NCBI GenBank assembly: GCA_910589415.1 | Contig: OU342637.1 | Span: 42,190,162-42,254,161 of the forward strand | Length of the DNA stretch: 64,000 nt | Reading direction: 5' to 3' | DNA from: Malachius bipustulatus | Taxonomy: Eukaryota > Arthropoda > Insecta > Coleoptera > Melyridae | In this document: positions 1-11,410 of the stretch, in pieces | Layout of the letters: each line of letters begins with the position of its first letter | Position numbering within the stretch: the stretch's first letter is position 1 | Notes under the pieces: model-generated | The model's input: only the letters and a program-made list of their open reading frames with translations | What the model was told of the DNA's origin: nothing | Databases searched by the model: none | Made by a program: the position numbers and the translations under genes

Positions 1-1679
1 GGCCGCACTCGTCCAACAAATTACAAACGAACGCAACTTTATTGTGAAACATTTATGTAATAAATCGAAATCTTACTAAGCGCCGCCATAAAAACGACAT
101 TTAAAAAAAAACTTGAAACGTAATTTCACGTACGGTTAGTGTGTGATAAGCTGTCTGCGACAAGAAGTTATTTTTTATTGATAAATATTACTTACAAGAA
201 ACGCAAAAGCATTTTTTTTTTAATTCTGTGCCATATTGATCAAAATTTACTATTTATCAGATCGTTTACATAATCTTTGCGGTAATGGCGGCAAGAGGTT
301 TATCTGTAAATATGGCCGCCTAGGAGAATATAACTTATAAGTGGCGTTTGTCACATTTTACGACTATGAAGGGTTCGTCACTCAAACCGTAGTGGCAAAA
401 CTGAAAATATTTCACTTCTAGGTGGCTTTCGAATAACAAGTGGCCAAGGGAACTATATGAACTAAAGAACAAGCCAATCGATTTCTTCGTCACATGAAAG
501 TGATTTCGAACAGTTATTTAAACCATTCTGTCACTATAGGAAGCCACCTTGATTTCCAATTTATTTGCAATAGTACCTACCTACAATAATTACTGTCGTT
601 GATAATAATGGAACTTGAAAAATGAATGAAAATAATTTACGTAGGTAGGTTTAGGTTCTCCGTTCTACGTAAATAAACGAAATGAGTGGTCGAAGTACTA
701 CATTACATGAGGGTTGTAATTGTTTAGGTGATCGTGGTTTGTTTACAAGACCACCATGTTCAACTGATGTATTTTTCTACTATTGTTTTAATTTTCTATA
801 AGACGTTGTTGAATGTCGAAAACTCCTTTTCTTGCGTGAGATTTTATTATCCATTATTATAATAAGGTTGAAAAGAATTTTAAAACCAACACTGGCACTT
901 TTCTACAATATACCTACCTACCTAACCCTACTTAGTCTGATTCCTAAACAGTCACCAGTAGGTTATTTTTTCTTAAAAGTTATTTTCGCAAGTTCTTGCC
1001 ACATTTTGGTGGCTCAAATCTTATTCAAATTATCAAAGTTACTTTTCTTGGTGGCAGAATTGTGACGATCGGTGCTACATGCCACTAGAGTGTGATGAAT
1101 CTTCAAAGATATTACAGAAGTTTTGAGAACGATGCGGCCACTTAATATTATCGCTTCAAAGCTGTCGCCACTTTTAAGTGATATTTTAGTGCTCTTTGTT
1201 GGTGACTGCAGCTTTCACTTTCCACTTCATAGTTGTAGAACTTTCAAGTGGTTATTAGGAGGAAAAATAACGTTTTGAGCACCTAAAGTAGCACCAAGAT
1301 GTTATGAAACTATCAAGTGGCCACGCTGGTATGAATGCACCGTGATTACCACTATGAATATAGGATATACAGTTTTTTCTACTGTAAAGTTTTAAATTCA
1401 GTGGAAAATAAGTGATAATCACTTTCTCAAAGTTCCGGTATAAAATGAGAAGGTGGTTGTACCCTCTGATGCTACTTGGGCTATCATGCATCGACTCGCA
1501 CTCTGTGTCTACTGCTCCTTCATTACGCTCGGCCCTTCTCCAGACCTGACTGCCTCTACTGCTCGTTTCTGATTTCTGGTGATCGGCATTTTCACATAAC
1601 AGTGTTAATTGTTTAACTTGCTCAGTGACTTTGTGTCACATCCTGGTTGACTGCAAAAATTACGATTCTTTAAATGCAT
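1..1679. other. AT-rich non-coding DNA, no gene recognised
   Basis: Only short spurious frames occur and none resembles a known protein. The stretch has GGTA/TACC runs (around 580-660 and 905-925) and an unusual density of GTGGC/GCCAC words between about 340 and 1355, listed separately. Nothing else in it can be named. Confidence 0.6.
340..1355. promoter_or_regulatory. Cluster of AAGTGG / GCCACTT words (weak candidate)
   Basis: About a dozen GTGGC or GCCAC words fall in about 1 kb. They include TCAAGTGG at 1244-1251 and 1313-1320, ACAAGTGG at 436-443 and TTAAGTG at about 1174. TCAAGTGG is the known core of NK-2 class homeodomain sites. No gene is visible nearby, so a regulatory role is only a guess; a degenerate ancient repeat is an equally good explanation. 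Confidence 0.15.
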
Positions 1680-2535
1680 GTAACTTATAAACAAAAACGA
1701 ATCAGACCCAGGTTTATTATTATTGGAATTATCCCATCTGGACCGGCTGGCTTGTATGGTGCAAAGGAGTCTAGCGCCCATTCATGTTTGTTGTGGTCTA
1801 TTACCCTTTTTACTAGTTTTCAGTTTTCCCTGGATCCCATTATGTTTGGTACATTTAGGTGAGTACTGTGCGTATGTTCTTCGGGGATGTGTTTTCCCTG
1901 TGTATTTTTCATTGAACCCAGTTTTTTCTGATTGTCCCTCTGCGTCAATCTCTAAAGTCTGGAGTTCTTTCAATCTCCTCACAGTGCCTTTTCCAGGAAT
2001 CTTCCTTAGCGTTTTTTATGGCTGCAATGTAGTTCCGGCGTGAGATTTCCTCTCTACTCTCAGAGAGGAGAGTCTCAGGTTCCACCATGGTGTCTCCCTC
2101 TTGAATCTCCTCCCTTTTAGAGGGCAGCTGACTTCATAAGCTTTCATTATTTATGTGTTGATGATTTCACTCATTAGTTGTATTTCCATAGGGGTTTTTA
2201 TTCTGGACGGACATTCATTCAACCCCTGTCCTAATATCTCCCTAAAGAGATCCCAGTTACAGATTCTTGGGTTTCTGTAGGTCAGAATCTCTCCCAATGG
2301 ATAATTGAATAGGCTAAAGCTGATATATCTGGTGGTCTGCGAGTGATGGCCCGTTTGATACGTGCCATTCTCTTATTTCATTGCACATTTTGGTAGTACC
2401 GATAGTTATGTCTATTACTTCTCTCCTTGTCATAGTTACAAAGGTAGGCTCGTTTCCCTGATTCGCCACTTCTAAATTATTACTATAGTAATGGCCATAG
2501 ATAATATGCAGTGTGGGTAGCATACGGCAATGCAT
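1680..2535 (-). pseudogene. Decayed Jockey-like (APE-type) LINE fragment
   Basis: Read on the minus strand, 2535-2314 encodes the end of an apurinic-type endonuclease domain: a GNEPTF motif, a REVIDITIG block, a WHVS block and a terminal ADH where the family has SDH. The reading then shifts frame. It continues through an NPRICNWDLF linker and a PWWNLRL motif (about 2290-2050), both typical of Jockey/R1-group ORF2. After another shift it reaches FAPYKPAGPDGI (about 1770-1730), the first block of the reverse transcriptase. At least two frameshifts and several stops interrupt it, and the catalytic RT core is absent. This is established family knowledge applied to visible motifs; the exact clade (Jockey, R1, CR1) is not resolved. 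Confidence 0.72.
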
Positions 2536-2540
2536 TTTAA

Positions 2541-4220
2541 ATGGGCAAAAAACTGACAGCGTTGTCAGTTCAATGCAAGCAGTGCCACAGGTTCATATAA
2601 AAATATTAAAATCGAAAGATAATTGACATTTCTATTCTCAGGATTTCTAGACAAAAATAATTGAGGTTCTGTTGAAATGTCAAAAAGTAATAATTTTTGA
2701 TGTTTGTATAACGTATAGACTGCATATTGCAATGCTTGTGGCTATTGCTTTTACATTATAAAAATATTACTTGAACTCATTCCTTATTTAAAGAGGTAGG
2801 TAAAATGAAAATCGTAGTGCTTGTTGATAAAATTTTATTTCTTGCTACTTTATTGATGACTTTATTTATCAAGGCTTCCCTATTTGGGAAGTGACGATTA
2901 TTTATAGATAGGCAGGTATACTGCCTTTGCATTTTATATCCTCATTAACACTTTAGAAAAAACAACTTCGAGTAGATGTCTCAGTATTTTTGCCTGTTAT
3001 GTATTTATAAGAGTCTCCTTTGGCCGTATACGGCAATGTAATCATTATAATCATCTTCTATCTTCACGTAGTGCCTATCACTTGCAAATTACTTCTTTTC
3101 ATCAGGGGACTTAGGTCAAGTACTTCCTCTATTCTTCTTCTCAGGGGGATGTTACCAATGAGTCTGTTAACATGTGCTTTTTCAGTCTTAATTCAATTTA
3201 AGTACTGATTCAAATTAAATATTTCAAAATATTAAATTAAATATACATCAACACTCGTATTAGCTTGGAGCCTAGGTATTGGCTGTTGAACTGAGGACTT
3301 GTTGTTGCGGTCCAAGAATATTTCGTTTTGTTTAAAAAAACAAAACAACATACTCTCTGAAAAAGAAGGAAAGTCTCCGAGAAAGAAGGAATAGTGTATT
3401 GGTTTTTAACTTAAGTGCAGAAAAATAATATTGAGACTCAAAATCCCTGTCCGTTATTCAAGTATTCAAGAAATAATACAAAAATAAATATAACTTCGTG
3501 AATTATTTTATGACCTCTGTAATTAACATGACAGTTTTATTATTTACTTAATTATCAATGTTTGGTTACCAACGCAATAACGTCAATTATTGCCACTACA
3601 ACAGAGTATCTGTCAGTTGAAAATTCAAATTCCGCATCTACCTGCTAATTATTCTGTGGAGTAAGTAAATGTAGATCTTTAGGAAATGTGTTCTCGCAAG
3701 AAATTGTTGAAGGGATGACAAATACCGCGTCATAGCATTTATATTCATTTAGTATAAATAATAAGTCATACTTATACTTAATTATTATTATCAATATAAG
3801 TATGTATTATACCTATACCTACGAATATGTTCTGACTTACTAAATAATCGAAACAGTTTTGTTCATAAAATGGATATTAATTTGAAAAAGAAGAATATAA
3901 TAAACTTTGACGGATTCAAAAGAATAATTATAATAATTAATTAATATCTGAATATTGTAATATTAATGAATGAAGTTATAAACTCTACTGTGCTGTTCCA
4001 TGTTGTGCAATCCTCACTTATGAACGAGATCAATGTTAAAAGAGCAGTCTGCGGAGGTACAAAATGTTACAGAAGTGCAACGAACTAAATCGTTTTCAAA
4101 ATGAAGAGCGTACGCTCGTGGACGCCTGCTTCCCAGAAGTACGATAAAAGCGGCAACTATGAGCGCCATAAGAGCACTGCTGCATTATAACTATGGCACT
4201 TACTATAGTAATAAACTCGA
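2541..4220. other. AT-rich non-coding DNA, no gene recognised
   Basis: No coding frame longer than about 62 codons shows recognisable content. There is a small palindrome of GTTTTGTTT flanked by its complement near 3330, followed by a short direct repeat of a GAAAAAGAAGGAA-like word (about 3355-3395). The 3700-3990 part is extremely AT-rich. Confidence 0.55.
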
Positions 4221-4226
4221 AAAGTG

Positions 4227-4465
4227 AACGGCTGAAGATAGAGAAAAACGGCTTACATGTCCCTATTTTAACTTTTCATGTACTATCCCATGATGTAGAT
4301 AAAATGTTTATACAGGGTGATAAAAAATTTGAAAAATTCTGAGATTTTTCCACGCGTCGCCAAATAAAAAAATCAAAGAAAGTACAAATGTTTCTATACC
4401 ATAGAATAGTACATGAAAAAGTAAAATATGGACATGTAAGCCGTTTTTCTCTATCTTCAGCCGTT
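4227..4465. repeat. Inverted repeat, 59-bp arms (MITE-like or fold-back)
   Basis: The left arm 4227-4285 is the reverse complement of the right arm 4407-4465 with about two or three mismatches. Both arms start at the outer side with AACGGCTGAAGATAGAG. The loop of about 120 bp contains a TATACAGGGTG motif at 4310-4319, and another TACAGGG lies just outside the right arm. Small fold-back or MITE remnants look like this; no transposase is present. Confidence 0.75.
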
Positions 4466-5194
4466 TTCGTTGTACAGGGCCTTGAACTTGAAAAATGACG
4501 ATTTTCACTTCGAAAACACGAAGTTGTAATTTTGTTCTTATGTCAACAATTCTTAACTCATGCAAGCGAAGAACATCTTGAAGTATTCAGAATGAATGGT
4601 TTGTTTGAAAGCAACTTGACTTTATTTAAAATTTTCCTTAATACCAGATTTCGGAAGCCATTCAGGTTTGGGTTAGTTTTAATACAACCCTGTATTTTCA
4701 ATTTTTGTCCTTATTTTTGTAGGCGATTATAAATCTTGCGTGTTCTTGCTTGAAGCTTAAGCTTTAAAATGAGCCCTACATTTTGAAAATCGAGTCACGG
4801 GCAACAAAGTTATCATTGCCACACCAAAAAGTAGTTATTTTGAGATCACCCTGTAAATAAAAGAAATAATCGGAAAATTCGAAAACCATTTCGAGATATG
4901 AGGTCCATCTTCATGATCTTTGTGTTGAAATTCAAAAAGAAAAATCTTTGATCAAATGGGAGCAAGCTGAACTTTCTGAGATTTTGAACTGTTTTATTTA
5001 CCACCCTATATAAACTTTGTGTGAAGTACCAAGTTCTTGCAAACATACGGACTGATAAACAAGGGATTGAACTATAGTGAACCCTCGAAACAAAAAATTG
5101 AATTGCTCGAAACAATCCAAATTTTATCAGTGCCAAAGTTAGGGCAAATTTGGTCATGTAACGTTTCATTTGTTGAGCAGTTTAGTTTGTCTGG
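4466..5194. other. Non-coding arthropod-type dispersed repeat DNA
   Basis: The stretch has no credible coding region. It holds several copies of the ACAGGG/CCCTGTA word in both orientations (about 4473, 4688, 4848) and a related CACCCTATA at about 5001. These are spaced 150-210 bp apart, which suggests remnants of short non-autonomous elements. Confidence 0.45.
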
Positions 5195-5880
5195 GCCTGG
5201 GCACTTCCAGTTTTGTGTTTTTCTGATTTGCTGCGTATTTCCTGTTTGATCCATTCTGCTTTGTCATTATGATGGGTTGGGTTTGACCATATGTTTCTCC
5301 AAAATTCTGTTATTTGTTCTTTGGATGGTGGTTTTATATTGATGTCTGTTGCCTTGTTGCATACATTATGATAAAATGTTTTCTCTCTGTTTAAAAAAAT
5401 ATTGTTTTGATTTTTCCTGTCATTTGATCGGGTGTAACGTTTTAGTCTGGCTGCGTAGAGGTGCGAGCTTTTATTTTAATGATTCTAGTGTTTCTATTGT
5501 AAATTTGTTTTGTTGAAGTTTGACTGAGTGAAGTGTTTTATTAGTTTTTGCTGTTGTTTCCATTAAGATATTGTGTCGTTCTACCGATTTCTTTTCTGAG
5601 AAATTCTATTTTTTTCTCCAGTCTGATTTTCCAGTTTAACTTTTTGAATGTTTTCGGTTTATTGTTGTGGTTGTTTATTATCTTCTGTTTGTTAAGGGTT
5701 ACAATTGCGGTGGCACAGGCGTATATGACGAGGTGTAGTTCTTCTATATTTGTATCTACATTGATATATTTCTTAATGATGTCTTCGTTAACTATCTTTA
5801 TGATTTGTTGTGAGTGACTACTTATGTTCAGTCTGGGAAGGCTTTTATTATTATATTAAATGTTTCACTTAGCTTCAGGC
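5195..5880 (-). pseudogene. R2-like (RLE) LINE fragment, region before the RT
   Basis: The minus-strand translation from about 5840 down to 5545 is an open stretch ending in a WKIRLEKKIEFLRKEI segment. After stops, another open stretch (about 5470-5195) reads YAARLKRYTRSNDRKNQN, then an LFxNxxxFY-like block, then FWRNIWSNPTHHN, and then (in a shifted frame) NWKCPGPDKL. This series is characteristic of the region upstream of the reverse transcriptase in restriction-like-endonuclease LINEs. Stops and at least one frameshift show it is dead. It lies 3' of the next LINE fragment on the same strand, so it is a second copy or a rearranged piece, not the same reading frame. Confidence 0.65.
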
Positions 5881-5968
5881 TGAGGTATTTAAAATATTCG
5901 CTAGTAAACACCGGGTGCAAACCATGCTCCTAAGGTGTTTCTTTTAGACGGATGACTATTGTTCAGCG

Positions 5969-7433
5969 CTACAAAATCTTCCGCAAAATGTGCGCTGTAC
6001 TCAACACTACGGCTTTTTGCATACTAAGAAGGTTGTGTTTTCCGGGGATTTCTTTTATTAAAATGGTTGTGGTTTTAGAGATGAATCCTGTTGCCCCGAT
6101 GATGACTGGAATGACTTTAGCCTTCATGTTCCACATCCTCTGTATCTCAATCTGTAAGTCTTTATATTTGAGCTTTTTCTCCGCTTCCTTGGCTGTGAGA
6201 TTGTAATCCGATGGGACTGCGACATCTATTATAAGGCATTGTTTCGCTTTCTTATCCTTCAGTAGCAGATCGGGTTTAATAGCCTTAATTTCTCTATCGG
6301 TATGTATCTTCTCATCCCATAAAAGTGTTATGTTTGGGTTATCGATCACCGGATCAGGTTGGTGCTCGTACCATTTTTCCTTCACTTCAGTATTATAATG
6401 CCTGCATATATTCCAATGCAGTTGCTTTGCCACTTTGTTATGTCGGTCGAGGTATTCTTTTTTTGCCAGGATAGGGCAGCCAGATACTAGATGATGTGTT
6501 GTTTCTTTGAACGATCGGCAAAGTCTGCATTTTACGTCTTTGGCAGTTTTTAGAATTTTTGTTTTCAAATAGTTTGTTGCTAACGCCTGGTCTTGACAAG
6601 CTGTTATGAGTGCTTCAGTTTCTGCTTTTATATTTCCCTTCACTAGCCACGTCCAAGTCTGACTCTGATCGATTTCTTCCTTATTCACCTGATTCGCAAT
6701 TTGACCGTGTAGGGGTTTGGCTTTCCATTTTGTCATTAGGTCTTCTTTAATTTTTTCTTTCATTCTCTGTTTCATCTTTTTAATTATTTTTATTTCAGGT
6801 TTACTCATATTTCCACCTTCAGTAGGGGTTGTTTCTTCCGTTGCCTCCTCCTCAATTTGTTGTGGTTTGCTATGTCTGTAAACCATGCCGAGATATTTTT
6901 CATTTTTTTTCAGTTTTAAGTATTTGGACAGCCCTGTTAAGGCAATGTTATAGGTGGTTTCTAAACTTATCATACCTCTGCCCCCCTCTCGCCTAGGGAT
7001 ATAGAGTCGGTCAATATCTGCTCGCGGATGTAGTGCGCCATGCATTGTAAGGAGTTTTCTCGTCTGGGTGTCTAATTTTTTAATTTCTGCCTTAGTCCAT
7101 CTGATTATGTCGATACTGTATTGTATTACAGGTATTGCGAGAGATGTTATAGCTGTGATCTTGTTTCTTGCGTTTAGTTCAGTTTTAAGTACGGCTCTTA
7201 CTCTTCTGATGTATTCTTTCTTTAACTTGGCTTTCATTCTCTGATGCTGTATTCCGTCATGTTCATCAATTCCAAGGTACTTTTACACATCTAGTTGATT
7301 CATCGCTGTAATGTTATCTGCGTCGTTCAATTCAATATGTTCCCTTGATTTCAGTTTTCCCTTTTCAAATGAAGCCTTCGCGCATTTATCCAAACCAAAC
7401 TCCATTTTAATGTCATCGCTAAATTCTCTTACG
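5969..7433 (-). pseudogene. 5'-truncated R2-like LINE: RT thumb, CCHC finger, endonuclease
   Basis: The uninterrupted part (7237-5969) encodes 422 residues. A CCHC finger lies at residues 237-254 (Cys237, Cys240, His249, Cys254). A restriction-like endonuclease core follows, with KPD at 321-323 and the second acidic residue in IIDVAVP at Asp338. Both are diagnostic of the R2/NeSL/R4 group, whose single ORF nicks target DNA and primes reverse transcription there. The same frame continues upstream to about 7433 as the end of the RT palm/thumb (FSDDIKMEFGLDKCA), interrupted by one TAA at about 7283 inside the conserved YKYLGI motif. The catalytic YADD box and everything before it are missing, so the copy is 5'-truncated, as is usual for LINEs. 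The truncation point abuts an ATT microsatellite. It is certainly non-functional as a retrotransposon. Confidence 0.85.
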
Positions 7434-7468
7434 AATTATTATTATTATTATCATTATTATTATTATTA
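7434..7468. repeat. (ATT)n microsatellite
   Basis: About eleven ATT/TTA repeats with a single interruption (ATC) lie directly at the truncated end of the R2-like LINE. The adjacency may mark the insertion target or slippage at the junction. Confidence 0.85.
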
Positions 7469-8044
7469 GTGTTGTTAAATGGCCGGCTATCTATTTTTGA
7501 GGATTGTATCCGTCAATTTTTGCTAAAAAAAATGGTATGAAAATTTTTTTTTTTTTTAATTAATCTTGACCTTCTGTTTAATTTGATACCAAGTAACAAT
7601 AGTTATTAGAGTATTCTTTGTTGGAGAGGTTAAGGCAGACCTTGACCGTCAAAGTCTTATTTCCTGAAAATCGTTAACTTTCTTCTTTATATACTGAAGT
7701 GTGAGTATATACTGAACCGTGCGTGCGAAACACAATTACTATACCGTGCGATCGTCGCGGGAATAATTAATTAATAAAGAAGGTAACGACTGGAACGGTT
7801 ACTGAAACTGTTGAAAGAACCGTTACAGAATGACTAGTTCTTCGTCAATTTGAGAAAACTTCATTTCAGAGTAGGCTTCATATTGCTTTCATTAAGAATT
7901 TATTGCGTACCTTAGTTCACTCCAAGACAGACTATAGTTGTTTGTCGCAGAACATCAGTTTTGTGGTCCCTAGGTTTATTGCCAGGAATACTCCATCTTT
8001 TTATTGTGCGATACCGAGAACAAATATTTTTTGAAAGTCAGGAA
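7469..8044. other. Non-coding DNA, nothing recognised
   Basis: AT-rich spacer with a T/A homopolymer at about 7540. No open frame or motif could be assigned. Confidence 0.5.
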
Positions 8045-9020
8045 TTATACAGGGTGTCCCAATATTCCATGAACATGGAGCAACCACAGATTACTGAGGT
8101 AAAAAAAAGTCGCTCGAACCATACTTATCTCTATACCAAAGTGCTTCGTTTGTCCGTTAGAGGGCTTCAAAGTCTTTTGAAAATTTTAGTTTTTTTGAAA
8201 TAGCTCAAAGTCGGCTCATTTCAATTCGATGAAATTTGGTAGGTAAATTTCTTATTAAAAGTACTAACTTCTGATGTACATGATGATTTGATGAAAACCC
8301 GGGAAGGGGTGAAACTACCCCTACCCTCCACTAAAATCGATCGTAATTGTTGATAGGGTAGCAGGAACGCTGTTCATGTTTTTTTTGTTTGAAAGATACA
8401 TCGTTTTAGCCCATTTTTGGTCTCCTACAAAAATCTGTATCTTTCCGAGGTGCTATGTGATAAAATAAATTAGTCGATGATAACTAAATTTTTATTTCAT
8501 TCTTTTAAATTTGAAATCAAATTTTCAATTGTCAGGTGATTATTTTATCTAATCTCATAAAAGATGCTCGATGTGGGCGCCGGTTTGGACCCTAGAAAGT
8601 TCCATCCTGCGCAAAAAAATGATTTTAACTTTTCTTGGAACCTCGTCGTTTTGCAAACTGTTTACTGCGTTTGAAAAAAACCGTTTGCAAACACCTTAAA
8701 AAAAAACCGAACCATAATAAACGTCTTTTATGAGATTAGATCAAAATAATCACCTGACAATTGAAAATTTAATTTCAAATTAAAAGAATGAAATAAAATT
8801 TTGGTTAGCTATCATCGACTAATTTATTTTATCACATAGCACCTCGGAAAGATACAGATTTTTGTAGGAGACCAAAAATGGGCTAAAACGATGTATCTTT
8901 CAAACAAAAAAAACATGAACAGCGTTCCTGCTATCCTATCACCAATTACGATCGATTTTAGTGGAGGGTAGGGGTAGTTTCACCCCTTCCCGGGTTTTCG
9001 TCAAATTATCATGTACAGGG
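8045..9020. repeat. Large fold-back element with 290-bp arms
   Basis: Left arm 8275-8564 and right arm 8724-9016 are reverse complements over about 290 bp with scattered mismatches. The outer ends share TGTACATGAT, and the inner ends share the TCTTTTATGAGATTAGAT word and its complement. The loop is about 160 bp and encodes nothing. The right arm is followed at once by TACAGGGTGATTC (about 9012), and a TATACAGGGTGTCCC word stands at 8048, about 230 bp before the left arm. The structure fits a fold-back or large MITE-type DNA transposon, or head-to-head copies of one repeat. No transposase is seen. Confidence 0.8.
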
Positions 9021-9456
9021 TGATTCATTATAATGTCGCCCCCCTTTAACTTTGTTATTTCATGTGTCTCAAAAAAATTAAAAGTAGGGTTATGTAGGTG
9101 CTAAAAAAGACTTTTTTATACGTAAAACAAAAATTTGAAAATAGATCAGTATACAGGGAAAACCAAAAATTTAATTTTTTTTCAATGGAACACTCTATAT
9201 ATGATATTATTTTTCGATTCTCGTAAAATTCTAAGCATAATTTATAAAACATACCGTATACCTAAATTTAATAGTTTCTGAAATATTCGCATTTGAAACT
9301 ATTTAAAAAACCGTGTGTATAACTACCAAATTGAAAACCTCGATCATCTAAAAGATTTGATACGGATTAAAATTAATAATTTAAATTAAAATAACCCAGA
9401 ATTCATAACAGATTCATTGGAGAAAATGCGAACAACCCTTATAAACCCTTACAAAC
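9021..9456. other. Arthropod-type dispersed repeat, non-coding
   Basis: The stretch holds another TATACAGGG word (about 9152) and an AATGGAACACTCTATAT block. It reads like the non-coding dispersed repeats common in insect genomes; this is recognition by resemblance only. It ends at the first base of the 5' LTR of element 1. Confidence 0.4.
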
Positions 9457-11000
9457 TGTGACGGTTTTATTTTGTCACCTCCTAATAATGGTTATGGTGG
9501 TTATTATTTATTTTATTTATTGTAAATAAAACAATGAGGTTATGTTATTTGTTTATATTTTGTTTATTATTTCTGATTTATTTATTTTAGTGGCTGTTAT
9601 TCTGTGGTCTTGTCTTGTCAGTGTTGTTTGTCATTGTCATTATTAATGGTGGGAACTGAATGTTCTTTTTATTTTTGCAAGAGAAATCTTGATCCTGCTG
9701 ACCGGAGACTATCAGTTTTTTTTATCAAAAAAGTTCGAACTATCTAATCACCCTGATTAAAAGTAGAAAAAAAAAAGGAAACTAAGAGGAAAAATTCAAC
9801 AAAAATTACAATTTAATTATTAAAAATAAAAATCCCCTCAGAGGAGAACTTTAAAACCTTTTCTGGTCGTTAATAATTATTGAAACCCAGCTTCACATTA
9901 AACTCGTAGGGAGTTTCAACGTGTGTTGGAGTAGGAGAAGCTGGATTTCGCTAGGCCGACCGTGCAGGGTACTGGTGGTACGGTCATTCTTCTTAGAAGG
10001 ATAAAAATTTATTACGGCAAGAAAACTCTCCAAGGATTGTTCCTTAAACGCCCTCCTTCTACATCGGAGGTGAGTAATTGCAATTCCACTTTACTACGAC
10101 ACTTATTTTAGTTAACCAAAAAGGATATTGCTGGCACGCTTTGTGTCAGCCGAACTTTCCTATAGTCTCTGACAGCAGGTTACAGATGTTCTCTTTGCAG
10201 GGTTGTTCGTCCAGGGTATTTGTTCATCTCAACGGCAACTTTTCGGACGTGGTAACTGTTGATTTACTGATGTTGAAAACTGATGATTTACTTTTGCGGC
10301 ACGGAGTCACCAGAGTAGAGTCTCCATCTTGTCTTTGGCACCGGCTGTCCCTGCCTGACCGAGCCCGACGCACAGTCGTTGGTGAGAGCAACCCGGCCCG
10401 CACAGGTATTTACTAATTGTCAATTACCTCCACTGCCACAGGAGCCCCATTGGCACCGAGTCCAGGACTTCACCAGTGTTTTATTTCATATTTTAGTTAC
10501 TAATAGTGTGAACCAACAGCAGCTGCTCGCGGGGTAGATTATTAGGGACTTAGCGTAGACTAGAAATTAGTCTTTGTAATATTACCTTCGAGATATATGC
10601 CGATACGTACCTGGATGGGTCGATGTAGCTTGTTTCAAGTTATAATATAAACTAGGCACTCCCGTGGAGCTGATTGTTTTATTACTATCTATTCTGGCCA
10701 ACCTTAAACAACCCCTGTTAGGCAGAAAACCCTGCGGCCGTGTTTGCATTAGAAAATAACCATCTATTTGAACCATTGTTCGCTGGCCACCGTGGTGGTA
10801 ACTATTTACTTGATTTTTCATCATCATAATACAATAATAAATAATAGTAAAAATTATAAGTAACGCCACCAGAACCAGCGGTATTCTTTTATTATAATTA
10901 ATCGGACTCGACAGGTGGCGTTGACAGCTAGGTGACAACTCGCCCCCTGAGCTAGCCGTTTTCGCCTAATCCACGCTCAGGCTCACGGTTCCGTGTGGCA
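9457..11000 (+). repeat. 5' LTR of element 1 (1544 bp)
   Basis: It starts TGTGACGG and ends GTGGCA three bases before the primer-binding site, with the usual TG...CA borders. Bases 9457-10689 are repeated at 16280-17512. A TATAATATAAA sequence at about 10640-10650 could be the core promoter; this is unproven. The target-site duplication cannot be checked because the right flank of the element is gone. Confidence 0.85.
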
Positions 11001-11003
11001 ATT

Positions 11004-11016
11004 TGGCGCCCAACGT
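11004..11016 (+). other. Primer-binding site of element 1 (tRNA-Lys-like)
   Basis: TGGCGCCCAACGT lies three bases after the LTR CA end. It matches the start of the primer site used by Lys-tRNA-primed retroelements. Its position right after the LTR fixes the LTR end at 11000, beyond the point where homology with the truncated 3' LTR stops. Confidence 0.75.
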
Positions 11017-11410
11017 CAATATTACCCGTTTTGTTTGTTTTACGTGTTAGGTGCTTTTCTCTTTCGGGTTTCTTCTTCCTTGTTGTTTCAGTTTTTTTTT
11101 TTGTTCTTTTCAGAAAGACAGGGAGGGGAATAAACGTATAACTGCTAAAATATATGCTTGTGAATATAATACAATTTTATTTAATTATTATTTCAACACA
11201 TTTATTATTATTGATAACTTAGATCACTGCATGCCATAAACCTATTTTATTTACATTTTATTTACATACAGGTATTTTTTTTTCTTCTCGTATTTTCTGG
11301 TATTTTTTTTATATAGGTATTTACATTGATTTATTTGCTGGATAATTTACAAATAACTGTACATATTTTATTTGGGGATAAGGTATATTACATAACTATT
11401 ATCGTCGACC
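11017..11410 (+). other. Untranslated leader of element 1
   Basis: About 394 bp of AT-rich sequence lie between the primer site and the gag ATG. A packaging signal would be expected here but none can be pointed to. The open frames within it are short and not retroelement-like. Confidence 0.6.

Noticed and set aside
4846..5169. 107-codon minus-strand frame
   Set aside because: Phe/Arg-rich translation of dispersed-repeat DNA, with no motif and no start context.
10078..10416. 112-codon open frame inside both LTRs of element 1
   Set aside because: It starts at TTG, not ATG, lies wholly within the LTR and resembles no known protein; its repetition only reflects LTR identity.
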